NCBI GenBank assembly: GCA_936943315.1
Contig: CAKZJM010000049.1
Span: forward strand, 1-9,572
Direction: 5' to 3'
DNA from: an uncultured Methylophilus sp.
GTDB taxonomy: Bacteria > Pseudomonadota > Gammaproteobacteria > Burkholderiales > Methylophilaceae
Length of the DNA stretch: 9,572 bases
The notes under the pieces: model-generated
The model's database searches: none
Told to the model about the DNA's origin: nothing
Seen by the model: only the letters and a program-made list of their open reading frames with translations
Program-made: the position numbers and the translations under genes
In this document: piece by piece, positions 1 to 6,704 of the stretch
Layout: every line of letters starts with the position of its first letter
Position numbering within the stretch: the first letter of the stretch is position 1

Positions 1-256
1 CATGTTTTTCCTTTTTTTGTTGTTGCGTCAAACTTTGGTCATCCATGATGTCATTGATTTCTTTCATCCGAATTCTTCGAATGTTTAAGCGGACTGAGTA
101 CTGAGTACAGGTAGCCTCTTGATTAGCCTCCACTTTTTTGATTTCTGGCTTAGAAAAAGGCATGGCTTTTTCATACGTATTTGTTGTTGTGATTGTTGTT
201 TGCTTTGCGCATGACGCCGCTAGTAAAGCAACCAAAAAAATGATGACTCTTAACAC
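1..256 (-). CDS. Putative lipoprotein, 5' part only (runs off left edge)
   Basis: Read on the minus strand, a frame opens at a GTG codon (256-254) and stays open for 85 codons to the window edge, so the C-terminus is missing. A purine-rich Shine-Dalgarno stretch (GGTGGGAG, 262-269) lies 5 bases upstream. The N-terminus is a typical lipoprotein signal: M-L-R, a hydrophobic core of about 11 residues, then the lipobox A-A-S-C with Cys16 as the predicted lipidated residue. Residue +2 is Ala, not Asp, which suggests sorting to the outer membrane. The mature part starts with a Thr-rich linker coded by an ACA/ACG run (about 176-199), followed by a Lys/Gln/Glu-rich, possibly helical segment. No domain is recognised. 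The frame contains two 7-base homopolymers (12-18 and 234-240) and a 7-bp tandem duplication (93-106). The lipoprotein call is well supported; the function is unknown. Confidence 0.65.
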   Translation of the reverse strand, partial: MLRVIIFLVALLAASCAKQTTITTTNTYEKAMPFSKPEIKKVEANQEATCTQYSVRLNIRRIRMKEINDIMDDQSLTQQQKKEKH

Positions 257-307
257 AATCGCTCCCACCTTCTACTCGCTTGTTTACAACCCAGATTGAC
301 GGATTTT

Positions 308-336
308 AGAGTAGATCAGCGTGATTGGGGCTGCAA
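308..336 (-). promoter_or_regulatory. Possible promoter of the lipoprotein gene
   Basis: On the minus strand, TTGCAG (336-331) and TACTCT (313-308) are separated by 17 bases and point at the GTG start at 256, about 50 bases downstream. Both hexamers match the sigma70 consensus only moderately, so this is a weak, inferred call. Confidence 0.25.
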
Positions 337-420
337 ATAACAAAAGCTAACGACACTAAGGAAAATCAGCCACCAGGCCCGTTTATCTGACAAGGATTTG
401 AGAAGGCTCTTATCGTGATC

Positions 421-446
421 ATTTGCGCAAATATATTTAATTAAAT
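421..446. repeat. Two adjacent 12-bp perfect palindromes
   Basis: ATTTGCGCAAAT (421-432) and ATTTAATTAAAT (435-446) are each perfect palindromes, 2 bases apart, ending 26 bases before the ATG of the small gene at 473. Position and symmetry fit an operator for a dimeric regulator, but AT-rich palindromes also arise by chance and no regulator site is recognised. Confidence 0.4.
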
Positions 447-472
447 CTCGGTGAATCTAACGAGGTGACCAA

Positions 473-721
473 ATGAACCTGCCTCGAGAAACTGCTGAAG
501 TAATCCTCTTGCGCGGAGAGGAAATGATTCCTTTTATTGGGAATGCGACCATACTTAAGGACTATCCCATACACCCTTTACCCCCTGAGTTCACTGGCAA
601 GCGGCAACACCCCATTCTTAATCACGGTGAGTTTAAATTCGAGATGAGAGAAGGGGGTTGTGAACTCCCTGTGATATGTAGCTCCACCCATCATCAGGTC
701 AGAAAAGTCCATAACTATTAG
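473..721 (+). CDS. Small hypothetical protein (82 aa)
   Basis: A short frame starts at an ATG with a good Shine-Dalgarno sequence (GAGGTG, 462-467) 5 bases upstream; this is the main argument that it is real. The product is soluble-looking, with no signal peptide or membrane segment. It has a mixed hydrophobic N-terminal third, a Pro-rich stretch near residues 31-39, two Cys (63 and 69) and a basic, His-rich tail (residues 73-80). I do not recognise a family. It stands alone: the neighbouring genes on both sides are on the other strand, and the upstream gap carries two palindromes. A chance frame cannot be excluded. Confidence 0.45.
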   Translation: MNLPRETAEVILLRGEEMIPFIGNATILKDYPIHPLPPEFTGKRQHPILNHGEFKFEMREGGCELPVICSSTHHQVRKVHNY

Positions 722-767
722 ATTGGGCGAATTTAATCGCTATCAGGATTTATTGAGCTGAAGCTCT

Positions 768-1010
768 TTATGTTGTCTTGGGAGCGTATCCAATCGCGGT
801 CCATTCCGTGCCTTCTTCCAAGTCTTGCCATGGAATCCGAATCTCGGTTTCGAAAAGAATGCGACCATTCATTTGTTTAGCCCCGTTCGGCGTGGCATAT
901 CGTTTTGAGACGATATATTGGTCTGAGTGTATGTCATATACCTCGACCTTATACACGGTGACAGTATCGCGTTTTAAATCCTTTTTTAAGTCTGTTTCTA
1001 ATCCGCTCAT
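768..1010 (-). CDS. Small conserved-looking hypothetical protein (80 aa)
   Basis: The product is a soluble, charged protein with a Lys/Asp-rich head (about residues 5-15), then a beta-rich core with Y-K-V-E-V-Y-D near 20-26, an A-T-P-N-G segment near 40, and a W-T-A-I-G-Y end. This pattern resembles small orphan proteins seen in proteobacteria whose function is unknown; I cannot name the family. Two tandem ATG codons are available (1013 and 1010). The second is preferred because GGAG (1020-1017) is then 6 bases away instead of 3. The Shine-Dalgarno overlaps a 10-bp palindrome, TCCGTACGGA (1018-1027), and a TATAAA-like -10 lies just upstream on this strand (about 1033-1038), without a clear -35. 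The overlapping plus-strand frame at 778-1077 has no ribosome binding site and looks like a shadow. Confidence 0.6.
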   Translation of the reverse strand: MSGLETDLKKDLKRDTVTVYKVEVYDIHSDQYIVSKRYATPNGAKQMNGRILFETEIRIPWQDLEEGTEWTAIGYAPKTT

Positions 1011-1201
1011 CATATTCTCCGTACGGATGATTTATATAACGTCCTACCCTCATTGCAGATATTGCCTGATTCCATGAAAAGCTGCCTCGACTTAATCTTC
1101 CCTCATCACACATTGCAGCCGGTAGATTCCGCCGCTACGTGATTGACTGCTGAGGTTTAACCGCCAGCACATCTTATTGACTATCAAGCTAAGGAGCTAG
1201 C

Positions 1202-1468
1202 ATGGCCCAACATCCACAAAACAAAAACACCGATTCTACCGTCCCGTCCTCGAATGGTGCCGAGGACATACAGCCAACGGTGAAAGAGGATCCCCTCAAT
1301 GAAAACATTCTGCCTAATATTGACCCACTTAGTATAGACCCTGATATTAACGACCCGCCGATCAATCCGCCTGATGGCGATCCAGACTCAGGGATTGTTG
1401 ATCCTGACGTCAACATTCCAGATCCTGATGATCCAGGCAAGATCAGCAATCCGGATGCTGGCATTTAA
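1202..1468 (+). CDS. Acidic Pro/Asp-rich disordered small protein (88 aa)
   Basis: The ATG follows a strong Shine-Dalgarno (AAGGAG, 1191-1196) at 5-base spacing. The product is of strikingly low complexity: 17 Pro, 16 Asp, 10 Asn and 10 Ile of 88 residues, with 3 Glu, only 3 Lys, no Arg, no Cys and no aromatic residue, giving a net charge near -16. From residue 37 on, Ile recurs every 4 to 11 residues between D-P, D-P-D and N-P-P units, an irregular repeat. There is no signal peptide or membrane segment. It is probably intrinsically disordered; Asp-rich loops could bind Ca2+ or other cations, but no canonical EF-hand or RTX motif is visible. It converges with the GGDEF-EAL gene. A near-palindrome (CTCAAA-A-TTTGAG, 1469-1481) directly follows the stop. 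Function unknown. Confidence 0.6.
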   Translation: MAQHPQNKNTDSTVPSSNGAEDIQPTVKEDPLNENILPNIDPLSIDPDINDPPINPPDGDPDSGIVDPDVNIPDPDDPGKISNPDAGI

Positions 1469-1625
1469 CTCAAAATTTGAGGGCTCACATTTAATTTTGC
1501 GTATGCAGTCATTCCATTTAAAGCACTTAAATAATCGATTGATAGAGTGCGTCAAAGTTTCGAGCAACGCGTGTTTTAAAGGCGGATATAGACCGCTTGC
1601 GTCCATAGAAGCAGGGTTAGATGAT

Positions 1626-1651
1626 AAAAAGAAAGGCCGGTGTCCCGGCCT
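1626..1651 (-). terminator. Intrinsic terminator of the GGDEF-EAL gene
   Basis: On the minus strand a 7-bp GC-rich stem (arms 1651-1645 and 1640-1634, AGGCCGG on the plus strand) with a 4-base loop is followed by TT-C-TTTTT (1633-1626). It lies 56 bases past the stop codon at 1707. The plus strand has no T tract after the hairpin, so it should work in one direction only. Confidence 0.8.
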
Positions 1652-1655
1652 GATA

Positions 1656-1691
1656 TTTAACTCAATCAATATTGCTATTGATTGAGTTAAA
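1656..1691. repeat. Perfect 16-bp inverted repeat (AT-rich hairpin)
   Basis: Arms 1656-1671 (TTTAACTCAATCAATA) and 1676-1691 are exact reverse complements around a 4-base loop. In the GGDEF-EAL transcript this hairpin comes 15 bases after the stop codon and 4 bases before the GC-rich terminator stem. It has no U tract of its own. It could protect the 3' end of the mRNA or be a protein-binding site; both are guesses. Confidence 0.8.
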
Positions 1692-1706
1692 GCCTGCTGT
1701 TCTGCA

Positions 1707-3833
1707 TCAGGTTTGTGGCTGAGCAACTGCCTGCTTGCTTTGTTCCCGGTTTTGCGCGTGGCTGCCGGTCATGTAATGGTTGATTGTGTCGCTGAGCGGC
1801 ATCGGTTTGTTCAGGTAAAAGCCTTGGGCAAAAGCAACGCCCATCTCTTTCAGGCAATCCAGCGTGGCCTGGTCTTCAACATACTCTGCAATCGTCAATA
1901 TATCCATGGATTGCGCGACGCTTTGTATGGCTTTGGCCATAGCGAGGTCTACCTTGTTGCTGGTGATCTCTTTGACATAGGCGCCGTCCATTTTGAGGAA
2001 GTCGACCGGCAAGTGTTTCAAATAGGTGAATGAAGACATGCCGCTGCCAAAATCGTCCAGCATGAACCGTGTGCCGCGCTTTTGTAATTCATGGATGAGT
2101 TTGATGGTGTTGTCTATGTTGATAATGGCGGAGGTTTCAGTGACTTCGAAACACACTTTTGTGGGTGGGATCTCGTAAGTATCAAAGCAGTTTTGGATAT
2201 AGGGCAATAACTGGGCATCGCCTAATGAGGTGCCGGACAGGTTGATGCTGACAATAAAAGGGCTGTCGTGGCCCTGCGTTTTAAATAAGGGTTGTAATGC
2301 CATAAAGGCATGCTGGATGACCCAACGGTCAATCTTGGTCATCAGGTGGTAGCGTTCCGCCGAGGGCAGGAATTCGGCGGGAGGGATAATGCCGCCATGT
2401 TCATCGCGCTTGCGGATGAGGATTTCATAAAACGGCGGCAGTTCTTTGTTTTGCAGCGGGAAAATGCCCTGGCAGTAGAGCACGAAGTCATTATGCTCTA
2501 TGGCTTCATTGATGCGTAGCACCCATTCCATTTCAACATGCCGTTTAAGCAGCACGTCATCTTCAGGATGAAACAAGTGAATCTGGTTACGGCCATTATC
2601 TTTTGCCACATAACAAGCTGCGTCTGCGTGGCGTGTAATCTGGCCGACATCTTTCAAATCAGACGTGATTTCGACAATGCCTATGCTGATGCCGGTTTGA
2701 AACAGGCGGCCTTCGTGCATGAAGCGGAAGGTCTCGACCATTTGGCGTAACTGGGCAGCAATTTCAATGGCTTTTTCCACCTGGCAATAGCTCAGCAATA
2801 AGCCAAATTCATCGCCGCCAAGTCGGGCAAATGTATCTTCTGCGCGGATACGCTGGCTGAGGATCATGCTGATCTGGCGCAACATTTCGTCGCCCGCCAG
2901 ATGGCCGCAGGTATCGTTAATGACACGGAACTGGTCAAGATCCATATAACAGAATACATGGTTGGCCCTGTGCAGCTTCACGTCTTGCAGGGCTTGCTGC
3001 AAACGCCTTTCGAGCTCCTGGCGGTTGACCAGTCCGGTGAGGGCGTCATGCCGTGCCTGGTAACGCAATTGGGCTTGTGCATCTTGAATGCGGTGGCGCA
3101 TGTCGGCTTCGACATGCTGCATTTCCTTGGAGATCTGATTAATCGTGCTCTGCAACGATTTGATTTCCGGCAGAGTGTTTTTGCCGTTGCTGACTTGCTG
3201 GCTCCCAATCATGAAGCGTTTGAGGGCTGAGGTCATGTCGCGGATGGGCTGGCTGATTGAGCGGCTGACCCAGCTGACCAGGATGGAGCACAGCATGAGC
3301 GCCAATGTGATATAGCCGACATTTTTGATAAATGCCTGCCGGTGGTCTTCAATGAGGGAGGCTTTATCAATGGCCACAAACACATAACCCAGCAATTGGC
3401 GTTTAGTTTCGGTAGAAAAGACTTTTACCATGGTGATGTCATGGGTATCTTGCTGCATGACCACGGTATCTTGCTGCATGACCACGGTATCTTGCTGCGG
3501 CAACGCTTCTTGCATGCTGAACGAGGTGCCGAGATTCGCCACCGGGCGGTTGTCCGCGTCGGCAATGATCAACGATAAATATGGCTCACGGTTGAGCTGG
3601 CTGGCTTTGAGCAGGCGCTCTATATATTGCTGGCCTTGTAATTCGGTTTGCTTATGGATCACCGCGGAAAGGAATTTTGCGGTGGTGAGAGCATGTTGCG
3701 CCAGCTTGTCTTCTTCGCGTTGCAACTGTTCTTTAAAGTCAAACAACAACAAAATACAGGATAACGCAAACACTGGCCCGATCACCAAAAGCAGTAATCT
3801 GGACTGAATGCTTAAATGTTGGAAGAAAGGCAT
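1707..3833 (-). CDS. Membrane GGDEF-EAL protein (diguanylate cyclase/phosphodiesterase)
   Basis: Inner-membrane sensor that should make and/or break down cyclic di-GMP. Numbering from the ATG at 3833 (708 aa): TM1 about 13-31; a periplasmic sensor region about 32-172 carrying a QQDTVVM tandem repeat (113-130); TM2 about 173-190; HAMP-like linker 191-243; GGDEF domain about 259-419 with intact G-G-D-E-F (339-343) and an RxxD product-inhibition site (R-A-E-D, 330-333); EAL domain about 437-687. The EAL motif reads E-I-L (E470), a common active variant. The other expected ligands are present: N531, E566, D593/D594, K614, E650 (A-E-Y-V-E) and Q670. From the motifs, both activities are possible; which one dominates cannot be read. 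A TTG at 3842 would add three residues. The ATG is preferred because GGA lies 4 bases before it, although this site is weak. The gene is single, divergent from rpfE-recJ and closed by its own terminator. Confidence 0.93.
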   Translation of the reverse strand: MPFFQHLSIQSRLLLLVIGPVFALSCILLLFDFKEQLQREEDKLAQHALTTAKFLSAVIHKQTELQGQQYIERLLKASQLNREPYLSLIIADADNRPVANLGTSFSMQEALPQQDTVVMQQDTVVMQQDTHDITMVKVFSTETKRQLLGYVFVAIDKASLIEDHRQAFIKNVGYITLALMLCSILVSWVSRSISQPIRDMTSALKRFMIGSQQVSNGKNTLPEIKSLQSTINQISKEMQHVEADMRHRIQDAQAQLRYQARHDALTGLVNRQELERRLQQALQDVKLHRANHVFCYMDLDQFRVINDTCGHLAGDEMLRQISMILSQRIRAEDTFARLGGDEFGLLLSYCQVEKAIEIAAQLRQMVETFRFMHEGRLFQTGISIGIVEITSDLKDVGQITRHADAACYVAKDNGRNQIHLFHPEDDVLLKRHVEMEWVLRINEAIEHNDFVLYCQGIFPLQNKELPPFYEILIRKRDEHGGIIPPAEFLPSAERYHLMTKIDRWVIQHAFMALQPLFKTQGHDSPFIVSINLSGTSLGDAQLLPYIQNCFDTYEIPPTKVCFEVTETSAIINIDNTIKLIHELQKRGTRFMLDDFGSGMSSFTYLKHLPVDFLKMDGAYVKEITSNKVDLAMAKAIQSVAQSMDILTIAEYVEDQATLDCLKEMGVAFAQGFYLNKPMPLSDTINHYMTGSHAQNREQSKQAVAQPQT
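3444..3498 (-). repeat. 21-bp in-frame tandem repeat, about 2.6 copies
   Basis: An exact 21-bp unit repeats at 3445, 3466 and 3487 (the third copy is 12 bases long). Each unit codes seven residues, QQDTVVM, inside the periplasmic part of the GGDEF-EAL protein. The copies are identical at DNA level, which suggests a recent duplication; gain or loss of a unit keeps the reading frame. Confidence 0.95.
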
Positions 3834-3857
3834 GGATTCCAAGTAATCTAATTAAAT

Positions 3858-3909
3858 TGAATCAGTAGGCGCGTATACCGCCGGCAGAATAGCCATCGAT
3901 TCTGATTCA
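3858..3909. repeat. 8-bp inverted repeat in the divergent promoter region
   Basis: TGAATCAG (3858-3865) and CTGATTCA (3902-3909) are exact reverse complements with starts 44 bp apart, about four helical turns. The right arm touches the -35 element of the rpfE-recJ promoter and the left arm lies just upstream of the GGDEF-EAL start. This would suit a shared regulator, but 8-bp arms can occur by chance. Confidence 0.3.
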
Positions 3910-3937
3910 TGACAACCCCCCGAATTTCGTGTATAAG
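3909..3937 (+). promoter_or_regulatory. Probable sigma70 promoter of rpfE-recJ
   Basis: ATGACA (3909-3914) and TATAAG (3932-3937) each match five of six consensus bases and are separated by the ideal 17 bases. Transcription would start near 3944, leaving a leader of about 90 bases before the ATG at 4034. Confidence 0.5.
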
Positions 3938-4033
3938 TCCAATGATTATCACCATCACACCCCGGCCAATCTGTTGAGTTTCAAGCCGTGGATTGTTCAG
4001 TTTTTATCGTGGACCTAGTGTATTTGTTTTCGC

Positions 4034-4993
4034 ATGATACAGCAACTTTATATCACTGATTACCTGTCTGAATCGGCTGCCCAACCGGCTGCCATGATCC
4101 AGTCTCTGGTCGAGCAATGCCCCTCGTTTTTAAAGGCGCAATGGCAAGTGCAGCAGCGCACTCCGCTGGCCGCATTGTGGCAGCACCTTGGTCAAAATAG
4201 CGATGTCACTGCGGCAGTGTTGTCTGCAAGGCAGGCTGGGCCTGAGCCTCGCCCGGCTTTTTGCCTGCTGCCTGTGCATTTGGGCTTGCGGCGAGATACC
4301 TTCAGTCTGCAATCAGTGCTCCCCCTGGCCGTAGAGGTCTATGCAGCGTTGACTGAAAGATTGAAAAAGCACTTCGTGGACGATTTTATCGTTCACGAAG
4401 ATGCGAGCCAGCGTTACTGGTGGGTCACGCCGTTGCGGGACATCGAGACGCAGACGCTGTGGCCACAGGACTGCCTGTACCAGCAGGCATTTCAATGGCA
4501 GCCGCAGGGGGCAGGGGCGTCTGTGATCCGGCAATGGACCAATGAAATACAAATGTTATTGCACGACGCTGCGTATTTGCCAACGGTGGCTGATTGGCCG
4601 GAATCATTAAACAGCTTATGGTTTGCCAGCGTGAGTCCGCTCCCGGCCTGGCAAACGGGCAAAGCGGTGGTCAGTGGGCAAGGGGAGATATTCTCCGGTT
4701 TGCAAGCCAGTCAATTAAGAGTAAAACCAGCGCTTCTAAAAGACATGCTGGCCGATCAATCCATCACTGAGGGTTTGTGGGTGGCGGACCGCTGGCAAGC
4801 GGTCGATTGGCTAGCGGTCTCACATGGCTTACAAGCAGGGCAGATTTTCGGGTTAAGGGTGGTGATGCCGTTTGCTGAACGGAGTGTTGAGATTCACTAT
4901 AAAAAACAATTGCGCTGGCAATTTTGGAAAAAGCCATACACGTTGGACACCCTGTTACAAGAATTGGAAACGACCCTGGTCACAACCAGGTAA
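4034..4993 (+). CDS. RpfE-like / phosphoglycerate mutase-like conserved protein
   Basis: A cytoplasmic 319-aa protein of the family annotated as RpfE-type regulatory protein or cofactor-independent phosphoglycerate mutase-like (COG4255), typically encoded directly before recJ in beta- and gammaproteobacteria. The family assignment is from memory of these conserved blocks: P-x-H-L-x-x-x-R-D-x-x-x-L (80-92), N-E-I-Q-M-L-L-H (170-177) and L-N-S-L-W-F (192-197) followed by P-L-P. The C-terminus has a Trp/Lys-rich stretch (W295 to K300). No phosphatase metal-binding motif is obvious, so a mutase activity should not be assumed and the biochemical role is unknown. The ATG is the first start after an in-frame stop at 4016-4018, but it lacks a clear Shine-Dalgarno. 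The recJ start lies 25 bases after its stop, so the two are probably cotranscribed. Confidence 0.85.
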   Translation: MIQQLYITDYLSESAAQPAAMIQSLVEQCPSFLKAQWQVQQRTPLAALWQHLGQNSDVTAAVLSARQAGPEPRPAFCLLPVHLGLRRDTFSLQSVLPLAVEVYAALTERLKKHFVDDFIVHEDASQRYWWVTPLRDIETQTLWPQDCLYQQAFQWQPQGAGASVIRQWTNEIQMLLHDAAYLPTVADWPESLNSLWFASVSPLPAWQTGKAVVSGQGEIFSGLQASQLRVKPALLKDMLADQSITEGLWVADRWQAVDWLAVSHGLQAGQIFGLRVVMPFAERSVEIHYKKQLRWQFWKKPYTLDTLLQELETTLVTTR

Positions 4994-5018
4994 GTGGCCC
5001 TTTACTAAAAAGATATCC

Positions 5019-6704
5019 ATGAGAGTTCAACAAAGATCTTATTCCCCCACCGTTTTCGAGGCCTTGCAAGCCCAAGGCATGCCCGCGTTGCTGGCCAGAT
5101 TGCTGGCTGCCCGTGAGGTGACGGCCGAAGACTGGTCGCTGCAGGACATGCCGCATTTACTCAAGCCCGAGGCGCTCACGGGCGCTGCCAACATGGCACA
5201 GCTGCTGGCCGAAGCGATTGCGCAGCAAAAACGCATACTCATTATTGGGGATTATGATGCGGATGGCGCCACCGCGACCAGTGTAGCCATGCGCGGCTTG
5301 CGCATGATGGGCGCCCAGGTCGATTTTCTGGTGCCCAACCGCTTTGAATATGGCTACGGCCTGACGCCGGAGATTGTGGCGCTGGCGGCCACCCAGCAGC
5401 CGGATGTGATTTTGACCGTGGATAACGGTATCGCCAGTATAGATGGCGTGGCGGCAGCCAAAGCGCTCGGTATGCAGGTGCTGATTACCGATCACCATCT
5501 ACCTGCTGAACAGGCACCTGCTGCTGATTGTATTGTCAACCCCAACCAGCGCGGCTGTGCGTTCCCCAGCAAACATCTGGCGGGCGTGGGCGTGATGTTT
5601 TATGTGCTGATAGCCCTGCGTGCAGAACTCAAGCAACGCGGGCTGCTGGCGGAGGATAAGGTACATTTGGGTAGCCTGCTCGACCTGGTGGCGCTGGGCA
5701 CAGTGGCCGACCTGGTCAGGCTAGATGCCAATAACCGCATCCTGGTCAGGCAGGGTCTCAAGCGGATCAGGCAAGGGCAGGCTTGCCCAGGCATTCTGGC
5801 TATCCTTAAGCTGGCTGGCCGGGATGCAACGCAAGTGAATGCGCAGGACTTGGGTTTTTACGTGGGGCCCCGCCTGAATGCCGCGGGCAGGCTGGATGAT
5901 ATGACCATTGGCATCCGCTGCCTGCTGGCCGAAACACCGCAAGAAGCGATGCAATATGCACAGCAGCTGCATGTGCTGAATGCCGAGCGCAAGCAGATTG
6001 AGGCCGAGATGCAATGGGATGCCATGGCCGACCTGGCCCAAGATTTCCGCGACGATCAATACACGATCAGTGTTTTTCAGCCCGACTGGCACCAGGGCGT
6101 GATCGGCATTCTAGCGTCGCGGATTAAAGAAAGGTTTCACCGCCCGGTGATTGCTTTTGCCGATGCCGGAGATGGGCTGATTAAAGGCTCTGGCCGTTCT
6201 ATTGCAGGCCTCCATCTGCGCGATGCGCTTGACCTCGTCACCAAGCAGCAGCCTGATTTGATTGTGAAATTTGGTGGGCATGCCATGGCGGCGGGCCTCA
6301 GTATCCGCGCCCATGACTTCACGCGCTTTCAGCAGACATTTGAGCAAGTGGTGCAAAGCCTGATAGATGCGCAGGTGTTGCAAGAGGTGCTGGAAACGGA
6401 TGGCGCATTGACCGTACAGGAAATGACCATGCAAACAGCCGAGTCATTGAGCAATCTGGTTTGGGGGCAAGGCTTTCCGCAACCGGTATTCTACGACCGC
6501 TTTGAAGTATTGCAGCAAAAAGTGTTGGGTGAAAAACATTTGAAACTGCGCCTGCAAAAACAAAACCAGCAGTTTGAGGCGATTTATTTCCAGCATGCTG
6601 AATTGTTGCCGGAGCAGATTGAGATTGCCTATGTCTTGCAGGTCAACGAGTTTAACGGCAACCGCAGCTTGCAGTTGCAAGTGGTTCATGCGGTAGTCGT
6701 CTGA
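5019..6704 (+). CDS. recJ: Single-stranded-DNA-specific 5'-3' exonuclease RecJ
   Basis: RecJ degrades single-stranded DNA 5' to 3' in RecF-pathway recombination, mismatch repair and base excision repair, using Mn2+/Mg2+ held by DHH-family motifs. All are present in this 561-aa protein (E. coli RecJ is 577 aa): motif I G-D-Y-D-A-D-G (77-83), motif II V-D-N-G-I (134-138), motif III D-H-H (158-160), motif IV L-G-T-V-A-D (226-231), the G-P-R-L-N-A-A-G-R-L-D-D block (283-294), the DHHA1 signature F-G-G-H-A-M-A-A-G (418-426) and a C-terminal OB-like region ending with N-E-F-N-G-N-R-S-L-Q (543-552). The frame stays open upstream to an ATG at 4872, but that stretch overlaps the upstream gene in another frame and does not look like RecJ; the ATG at 5019 gives the normal N-terminus. 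The ribosome site (AAAAAGA, 5007-5013) is weak. Confidence 0.97.
   Translation: MRVQQRSYSPTVFEALQAQGMPALLARLLAAREVTAEDWSLQDMPHLLKPEALTGAANMAQLLAEAIAQQKRILIIGDYDADGATATSVAMRGLRMMGAQVDFLVPNRFEYGYGLTPEIVALAATQQPDVILTVDNGIASIDGVAAAKALGMQVLITDHHLPAEQAPAADCIVNPNQRGCAFPSKHLAGVGVMFYVLIALRAELKQRGLLAEDKVHLGSLLDLVALGTVADLVRLDANNRILVRQGLKRIRQGQACPGILAILKLAGRDATQVNAQDLGFYVGPRLNAAGRLDDMTIGIRCLLAETPQEAMQYAQQLHVLNAERKQIEAEMQWDAMADLAQDFRDDQYTISVFQPDWHQGVIGILASRIKERFHRPVIAFADAGDGLIKGSGRSIAGLHLRDALDLVTKQQPDLIVKFGGHAMAAGLSIRAHDFTRFQQTFEQVVQSLIDAQVLQEVLETDGALTVQEMTMQTAESLSNLVWGQGFPQPVFYDRFEVLQQKVLGEKHLKLRLQKQNQQFEAIYFQHAELLPEQIEIAYVLQVNEFNGNRSLQLQVVHAVVV

Noticed and set aside
93..106. ACTGAGT tandem duplication as a mobile-element target-site duplication
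   Set aside because: The copies are directly adjacent with no element between them and lie within an open lipoprotein frame.
755..766. Short palindrome GAGCTGAAGCTC between two convergent small genes as a terminator
   Set aside because: Only a 4-bp stem with a usable loop and no real T tract on either strand.
778..1077. Plus-strand frame of 99 codons opposite the 80-aa minus gene
   Set aside because: No Shine-Dalgarno, Ser/Tyr/Cys-rich shadow-type composition, and the minus-strand frame has a good start and a protein-like sequence.
1374..1726. Overlapping frames on both strands across the acidic small gene and the following intergenic region
   Set aside because: They run through the terminator hairpins and lack ribosome sites; they mirror the Pro/Asp-rich gene.
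5157..5498. Minus-strand frames inside recJ, and similar ones inside rluB, prmB and the GGDEF-EAL gene
   Set aside because: All are antisense shadows of strongly supported genes, with shadow-type composition and no start signals.
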